IMG/VR virus record: IMGVR_UViG_3300032235_000390
Span: 1-26,956 of that record
Length of the DNA stretch: 26,956 nucleotides
Source of the DNA: a virus
Strand: one strand, 5' to 3'
The position numbers were made by a program, and so were the translations under genes. How positions within the stretch are numbered: position 1 is the first letter of the stretch; every line of letters begins with the position of its first letter. Below are positions 21,912 to 26,956 of the stretch, piece after piece. Below the pieces are notes generated by a model. It was not told where the DNA came from. It was given only the letters and a program-made list of their open reading frames with translations, and ran no database searches.

Positions 21912-24900
21912 ACTGTAGCTGCAGCGCCGAGGTCGGCGGGACGAAGTTAGCGGTGTAACGGGCGAAGCGGGCGATACGAAAGTCGTCAACAAACCCGTTG
22001 AAATAGTGTATTGCCGTTGAGTTTCGCCCCATGTAAAAACGTGAATCGCTATACCAATTTATCGCGTTAGTACCAATGGTTGACGGTGTTCCAACAGAAG
22101 TTCCGTTTACATATAAGCTAATAGTCGTTCCGTTCCTAACAAGGGCAACGTGATACCAAGTAGTTGCAGCAATGGTGGCGTCTACGGCGTATTGTGTTCC
22201 ACCAACCCAGAGTGCACCTCTCAAAGTGTTAGCGCTTACAAGATACAACTGCCATGAATAGTTCGACCCCGAACTTCCGTTGGTAACTTGGGCAACGATT
22301 TGCGGGTTTGTAGATACGTTATTAAAGTACACCCAACCTTCAATAGTAAGGTTTCCAGCACCAAAACTTCCAGAAGGGTCTGGGGGCCCGATCAAATAAC
22401 TTGTTGACCCATCAAACGCAATACTCGACCCACCGAACCGACTCTGTGCCGTACTGATCTGCGCGTTTCCTACAGTCTCAAGGTCGCTCTTTGCTGTAGC
22501 GTCAATGATGCCAGCGTTGGTGAAGTTAGTTAATAAATACGTTCCAGAGATTGGGGTCGGTGGTGCTGTCGGCGGTGTAAATGCAGCGGTATAAACAGCA
22601 TCCCCCGTCACCATCCGTGCACCAGCTACATACCCAAGTATTCTTCCGTCCACAGGGTTTGAATCAGAACCAATGTTGACTCTTGTGTAAGCCGTGCCAA
22701 AATTTCCAGAATCGGTTTGAGTGTTCACTAATGCGCCATTGACAAATAATCGGAACGTGCTACCTTGTCTTGTGACTGCGATATGATTCCAACAGTTTAA
22801 AAAGATCGTACCACCGCTAACACCAGAGGAAAAACCGGTCGCTGGGATAAATGTGTTGTTATTAACAAAATAGTAGTTAGCACTCGTACTATTTCCCGAT
22901 GTTTTATTTGCACGGATCATAAGCTGACTACTGGTTCCACCAAACGATATTAGTGGGGCACCATAAGTTCCTTCATTGAAACTAGCCCAATATCCCCAAG
23001 CCTCTATGCAGAAATTTGAAGTGCCAAGGGTAAGCGTAGGAGACATTGATGCATTACTTAACCAGTCCCCGGTGCCATCGAAGTATCCACTACCACCTAC
23101 TGCAGCCGCGTTATACGGGATCGTAGGCGCGAACGGGCTGAAGGGTAAGACAGATGTATTTCCGTTAACGGTGAGCGGAAAAGTGTTGGTGCTGTTATCA
23201 ACAAATCGGTTACTCTGGCACGTCAGTAGGCGGGTGTTAGTAATCGCTGTCAAAGGCGCTGTTGGCACAGTAATAGTCGCCTGAGCCGGGTCGTAAACTG
23301 CCGTACCTGCAACAAATCGGATTTGAGACATAAAACCTGTAAATGGCCCTACCCCCGCAAAGGTAGCACCTATTGAAGCAGCGCCTGTCGTCGTAAACGC
23401 GTTAGACACCGTTCCATTTGCCACTCTAGTACCATTTAGAAAGATACTAGTTTGGTTCGTACCAGTCCCGCTGCGACAGATGGCGATGTGGTTCCAGGAA
23501 TTTAATGTCGGCAACGTGGTTGTGGTTAGTAACCACGCTACCGAGAAATTAGCCAAGCCCCAAGATGTAGTTCCATTAAATCCGACCTGAATTCCGTCAC
23601 TGACATTTACTGCAAAATAATTCGTACTATTTCCTGCGGTAGTTGGGTATACCCACATTTCAATCGTAAATACAGATCCAGCAGCAAATTGTGAACTAGT
23701 AGCAGCAGTAAGATAATCTCCTGTCCCATCAAAAAAATTACTCCACCCCGTCTGACTGAACGGCGAGAACGTACCCTGCGTCGTGTTGCCGTTACGGGCG
23801 ATCAGGAAGTTGTTGCTTGACGAGTCTAGGAACGAGTTGTTGTTCGATGACTGCGAGTTTTGCAGGATGAGTAGGGCTGTAGAAGTGCCCGTAATCGCCG
23901 AGATATTTGTCCCAGCAGACTGCGTTGCCCCTAACGGTGCAGTAGGCACAGTGAACGCGCCGGTGTAAACCGCAGTACCATTTACAACTCGCACATTTGA
24001 TACATAGCCATTAACCGCATCACCAGTTGTGCTGCCGCCAACGTAAATCCCGCTGGTAGAAGTGTAATTAGATGTTACGCCTGTTTTTAATGTTGTAGCA
24101 GCACCGTTTACATATCCTGTAATGGTCGAGCCGTTTCTAACAACTGCAACGTGATACCACTGGTTAAGCGCAGCCGTCCCACCAAACGCAGTAGCATTGT
24201 TGATATTCCAACTAGAACCATTATCGCTTGAATAAAACGAAAAACCTGTAGTGTCAATCGCAATAACAACTGGCACAAAAGCATTAGTTGATGTGCTTTG
24301 ACGCATTCCCAATACTTGCCCAAATGCGGGTTTTGCGTTGAGATATACCCAGCACTCAAACGTCCAGTTATTTGTTCCTAGTACAGCAGCACTTGTCGGA
24401 GTGTTAATGTAATCCGACGTTCCATCAAAATACCCCGACCCAGAGTTCGGGAAGGTCGTCAAAGAGAACGGTGATAGGTTAGCTGCGCGGGCATCTCCAC
24501 TAACGGTGATTGCAAAATTGTTCGTGCTTACGTCCGTAATCCATGTCGGCAGACCTGTTGGGCTATTACCCGATAACATCAACGTCGTTAGGTTAAAGTA
24601 CGGGTCGTAGATAGGCCACAGGCGGTTAGCCGTGAAGTACTGCGCTTGATCTAATGTCCACACCCCGGGAGCCGCTGCGCCATACGCCGGGTTAAATCCA
24701 GCGATGTTCGAGGGCACCATACTTCTGGTGTTGCCGTTTGTAGGGGCGTTGTAGAAGTAATAGCTTGACGGGAAAGGCGTGAAGGTGCTGACCGCTGAAT
24801 TGCCAAAAACGGTAAAGGTTAAGTTACTGCTGCTCTGATCTATTATTGTCGGGGAGTTGCAGGTTAGTAGACTTGCGTTCCAACTTGGTGAAGAGCCAGC

Positions 24901-25455
24901 TATAGAAGAACGGAATAATTGGGTCGGCGGCGTGAACGTCGTGGTGTAAAGTGCAGTACCGATAACCACACGCACATTCGACATGTAGCCATTAAAAAAG
25001 AAACTACCCGAATTGTTGCCACCGATCCAAAATTGCTGCCCTGTCAGAGAGGTGCTGTTGGACACCGATTGAGCTTGCACACCGTTCACGAACAAACGCA
25101 GTGTCCCCGACGCACGACAAAGCGCCAAGTGCTGCCAAGTATTCGCTACCACTGCTGAAGTGGCGTTTAGTGTTACTGAGCCGCCGGGACTTAACCAGAA
25201 CTCGATAGCCGTACCGTTCTGATAAAGCGACCAACCACCAGTCGTCGCCGAATAATTTTCGCTTGAGACTAATGCCCTGTATGCGCTGGACGTGTTGATG
25301 GGCAACATCCAGAATTCAATCGTAAAATCACCTGCACCCAAGACATTGCTGACTGATGAAGAGGATACTATGTAATCTCCACTTCCATCAAACACTACAG
25401 AATATCCTGCGGGCGCTGCCGCAGTTACTAGGCCACCGGGATATTTGTCACTCAT
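21910..25455 (-). CDS. Multi-domain LamG/ConA-like tail or fibre protein
   Basis: A 1181-residue protein, probably a receptor- or glycan-binding appendage. Five LamG-like jellyroll units are visible, each running from FDG(S/T)xDY(I/L) through a W(Y/Q/N)H(V/L/I)A strand, an (F/Y)VNG strand and an (F/V)NGY(M/V)SNVRVV-like strand to a VYTxxFTPPTAPL-like end. They lie at about 20-180, 340-510, 570-740, 800-970 and 1010-1175. Linkers between units repeat the pattern LL..S...D.S.N.F...GN....FSPF. Composition is almost free of Lys. The N-terminus MSDKYPGGLVTAAAPAGYS has no signal peptide. A segment APGVWTLDQAQY (about 262-273), which I know from the N-terminus of related phage proteins, is internal here, after domain 1. 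AAGGGA precedes the ATG; 9 bases separate it from the upstream paralogue. Confidence 0.85.
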   Translation of the reverse strand: MSDKYPGGLVTAAAPAGYSVVFDGSGDYIVSSSSVSNVLGAGDFTIEFWMLPINTSSAYRALVSSENYSATTGGWSLYQNGTAIEFWLSPGGSVTLNATSAVVANTWQHLALCRASGTLRLFVNGVQAQSVSNSTSLTGQQFWIGGNNSGSFFFNGYMSNVRVVIGTALYTTTFTPPTQLFRSSIAGSSPSWNASLLTCNSPTIIDQSSSNLTFTVFGNSAVSTFTPFPSSYYFYNAPTNGNTRSMVPSNIAGFNPAYGAAAPGVWTLDQAQYFTANRLWPIYDPYFNLTTLMLSGNSPTGLPTWITDVSTNNFAITVSGDARAANLSPFSLTTFPNSGSGYFDGTSDYINTPTSAAVLGTNNWTFECWVYLNAKPAFGQVLGMRQSTSTNAFVPVVIAIDTTGFSFYSSDNGSSWNINNATAFGGTAALNQWYHVAVVRNGSTITGYVNGAATTLKTGVTSNYTSTSGIYVGGSTTGDAVNGYVSNVRVVNGTAVYTGAFTVPTAPLGATQSAGTNISAITGTSTALLILQNSQSSNNNSFLDSSSNNFLIARNGNTTQGTFSPFSQTGWSNFFDGTGDYLTAATSSQFAAGSVFTIEMWVYPTTAGNSTNYFAVNVSDGIQVGFNGTTSWGLANFSVAWLLTTTTLPTLNSWNHIAICRSGTGTNQTSIFLNGTRVANGTVSNAFTTTGAASIGATFAGVGPFTGFMSQIRFVAGTAVYDPAQATITVPTAPLTAITNTRLLTCQSNRFVDNSTNTFPLTVNGNTSVLPFSPFAPTIPYNAAAVGGSGYFDGTGDWLSNASMSPTLTLGTSNFCIEAWGYWASFNEGTYGAPLISFGGTSSQLMIRANKTSGNSTSANYYFVNNNTFIPATGFSSGVSGGTIFLNCWNHIAVTRQGSTFRLFVNGALVNTQTDSGNFGTAYTRVNIGSDSNPVDGRILGYVAGARMVTGDAVYTAAFTPPTAPPTPISGTYLLTNFTNAGIIDATAKSDLETVGNAQISTAQSRFGGSSIAFDGSTSYLIGPPDPSGSFGAGNLTIEGWVYFNNVSTNPQIVAQVTNGSSGSNYSWQLYLVSANTLRGALWVGGTQYAVDATIAATTWYHVALVRNGTTISLYVNGTSVGTPSTIGTNAINWYSDSRFYMGRNSTAIHYFNGFVDDFRIARFARYTANFVPPTSALQLQ
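24971..25117. repeat. DNA-level repeat shared by the two LamG genes, copy 1
   Basis: This 147-base stretch within LamG unit 1 of the 1181-residue protein aligns without gaps to 26810-26956 in the neighbouring LamG gene, 1839 bases away, at roughly 88 percent identity by hand count. Both encode the LRLFVNGV to NGYMSNVRVVIGTA part of the fold. Similarity in the third codon positions shows recent duplication or recombination. Confidence 0.75.
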
Positions 25456-25464
25456 GTCGTTCCC

Positions 25465-26956
25465 TTATTGTCTCGGCAGTGCCACTTGGGGCGGGGTGAA
25501 ATTAGCTACATAGCGGGCCAGTCCTTTGGTCACGCGCAGATCATCGATGTAACCGTTGAAGTAACCATTCGCCCCAAAACCGATTCTCAAAGTATTACTT
25601 GTGAAGTTCTGTGAAGAGGTGACGACAAACGGCGTACCTTCTAAAATTCCATTCAAATAAAGTCTCATCGTCGTTCCACCGCGAACCGCCGCCAAGTGAT
25701 ACCAAACACCATTCACCAGCGTTGTGGTGTTACTGGTATAAACGGTCCCGGATGTGCCCCAATTGATCTTCGAAGTGGAAGTGAAAATGTCAAATCCAGC
25801 ATTTGCGGTATCCGGATTTCTTAAATCAAACAGAGCAGCGGTACTGGATGCGGAATTGCAGAAAAACCAGAATTCGATCGTAAAATCACCTTGATCGAAA
25901 GCAAAATTCTGCGATGAAGGGAACTGTAAATTATCCCCAGTGCCATCAAAAAACATCGATCCCGAGCCATACTTCACGACATTGGTGCTAACTTGTGCAT
26001 TCCCCACCGTCTCTACTACGTTGTCCATCGTGCCATCGATGATTCCGGCATTGGTGAAGTTGAGGAGAAGCTGTGTGTTTGTGATGGCGGTGGGCGGTGC
26101 TGTTGGAATAGTTAATGTCGTTAGTGTCGGATCGTACACAGATGACCCTTTAACCGACCGAAGACCAGAAATATATCCCGGGAAAAATTGATCGTTCGCA
26201 GGTCTTCTTCCAATACTAAAAGCGTCAGTAGATGAAAAATTATTCGGCGTTCCACTAGTTGATGCTCGTCTTACACCATTAATAAACAATGCGGAATTAT
26301 TTCCAGAACGACAATTAACGATATGTTGCCAAGAATTCCCAACTATAGTTCCGGCTGCACTGTCTAAAAATGCGGTATCCCAACTACTAACTCTAATTGA
26401 GTTTCCATTTCTTATGAATATTCCGATTTGCGAATTCCCGCCACCGCTTGCAAAGTTTGCATACAGCGTTTGATCGCCAGATAGCGCAGTCGGGTAAATC
26501 CACATCTCAATGCAAAAATCGCCAGTACCAAAAGCTAGTGCTGATGTACTTGGAACAGTAAGAAAATCCCCACTCCCATCAAAGTACCCACTACCACCTA
26601 CTGTAGCCGCGCTATACGGTATCGTAGGTAAGAATGGGCTGAAGGGTTGGATGGATGGGTTGCCGTTGACAGTAATTGCGTTTGCTACGCTGCTGTTATC
26701 TACAAATCGATTGGATTGGCAAGTTAAAAGACTTGTTCCTAATATTGCTGTTAGTGCTGCTGTTGGAGGCGTAAACGCAGTAGTGTAAATTGCTGTTCCT
26801 ATGACAACACGTACATTTGACATGTAGCCATTGAAAAAGAAACTACCAGAATTGTTGCCGCCAAGCCAAAATTGCTGACCTGTAAGCGACGTACTGTTTG
26901 CCACCGATTGAACTTGCACACCGTTCACAAACAAACGCAGTGTTCCAGACGCACGA
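25465..26956 (-). CDS. Paralogous LamG/ConA-like tail or fibre protein, 5' end outside the window
   Basis: An open frame that reaches the right edge without a start; the visible 497 codons are the C-terminal part. It begins inside a LamG unit (RASGTLRLFVNGVQVQSVANS), followed by two complete units beginning SGYFDGSGDFLTVP and MFFDGTGDNLQFP, with the same linker LLTCQSNRFVDNSSVAN and the same type of ending (FNGYIDDLRVTKGLARYVANF). The ending matches the C-terminus of the downstream LamG protein, so the two share both domain type and terminal unit. A TTG at 26934 is not a real start, since the same LamG strand continues upstream of it. It is probably a virion appendage protein acting together with, or as an alternative to, its neighbour. 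The adjacent stop and start (9 bases apart) indicate co-transcription. Confidence 0.83.
   Translation of the reverse strand, partial: RASGTLRLFVNGVQVQSVANSTSLTGQQFWLGGNNSGSFFFNGYMSNVRVVIGTAIYTTAFTPPTAALTAILGTSLLTCQSNRFVDNSSVANAITVNGNPSIQPFSPFLPTIPYSAATVGGSGYFDGSGDFLTVPSTSALAFGTGDFCIEMWIYPTALSGDQTLYANFASGGGNSQIGIFIRNGNSIRVSSWDTAFLDSAAGTIVGNSWQHIVNCRSGNNSALFINGVRRASTSGTPNNFSSTDAFSIGRRPANDQFFPGYISGLRSVKGSSVYDPTLTTLTIPTAPPTAITNTQLLLNFTNAGIIDGTMDNVVETVGNAQVSTNVVKYGSGSMFFDGTGDNLQFPSSQNFAFDQGDFTIEFWFFCNSASSTAALFDLRNPDTANAGFDIFTSTSKINWGTSGTVYTSNTTTLVNGVWYHLAAVRGGTTMRLYLNGILEGTPFVVTSSQNFTSNTLRIGFGANGYFNGYIDDLRVTKGLARYVANFTPPQVALPRQ
26810..26956. repeat. DNA-level repeat shared by the two LamG genes, copy 2
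   Basis: Counterpart of 24971-25117. The match runs off the right edge of the window, so its true length is unknown. Confidence 0.7.

Noticed and set aside
1-26956. tRNA genes, CRISPR array, insertion sequence or integrase/attachment site
   Set aside because: Looked for in the gaps and coding regions; no cloverleaf, regular spacer-repeat array, transposase motif or integrase gene was seen.

Overview
This window is a dense stretch of a tailed double-stranded DNA phage genome that infects a Gram-negative host. Every confident gene lies on the minus strand, so transcription runs from high to low coordinates. The Gram-negative host is inferred from an Rz/Rz1 spanin pair, two more lipoprotein genes and a GH19 endolysin. 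The tail appears to be of the short (podophage) type: there is a P22 gp4/T7 gp11-like adaptor and a P22 gp10-like tail hub protein, followed by a run of large Ala/Gly-rich proteins and a virion transglycosylase of the kind that act as ejected internal proteins. No terminase, portal, capsid, polymerase, integrase, tRNA or CRISPR array is visible. The portal and capsid genes probably lie beyond the right edge and the polymerase beyond the left edge.

Layout in transcription order: (a) 26956-21910, two neighbouring paralogous tail or fibre proteins made of LamG/ConA-like domains, the first cut by the window edge. (b) 21900-18876, a strongly overlapping lysis and membrane cassette: a 228-residue protein that seems to start at an AUU codon, a small membrane protein, a GH19 endolysin, a Cys-rich lipoprotein, a holin-like protein, a 54-residue secreted protein, Rz with Rz1 in another frame, and a DUF6127-like membrane protein. 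(c) A good sigma70-type promoter at 18840-18868, then the tail and internal virion module (18807-7235) with nearly every junction an ATGA or TAATG overlap, ending in a rho-independent terminator at 7157-7201. (d) 6704-7160, a non-coding hub with eight copies of TGGAAC/GTTCCA, several inverted repeats and divergent promoter candidates. (e) 6703-1, the replication module: archaeo-eukaryotic-type primase, SNF2-type helicase, an internal promoter with a 12-bp palindrome, two conserved small proteins, a gp2.5-like single-stranded DNA-binding protein with an acidic tail, a small lipoprotein, and a UvrD-like SF1 helicase cut by the left edge.

How the parts work together: the primase, two helicases and ssDNA-binding protein form a self-encoded replication set whose probable control region, and possibly origin, is the repeat hub just upstream of the primase. 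The adaptor, hub and internal proteins build the tail and the DNA-delivery apparatus. The LamG proteins probably bind the host surface, and the lysis cassette opens the inner membrane, cell wall and outer membrane in turn. The observations most worth a second look are the TGGAAC hub, the AUU-initiated gene, and the modular LamG paralogues that share DNA-level repeats.
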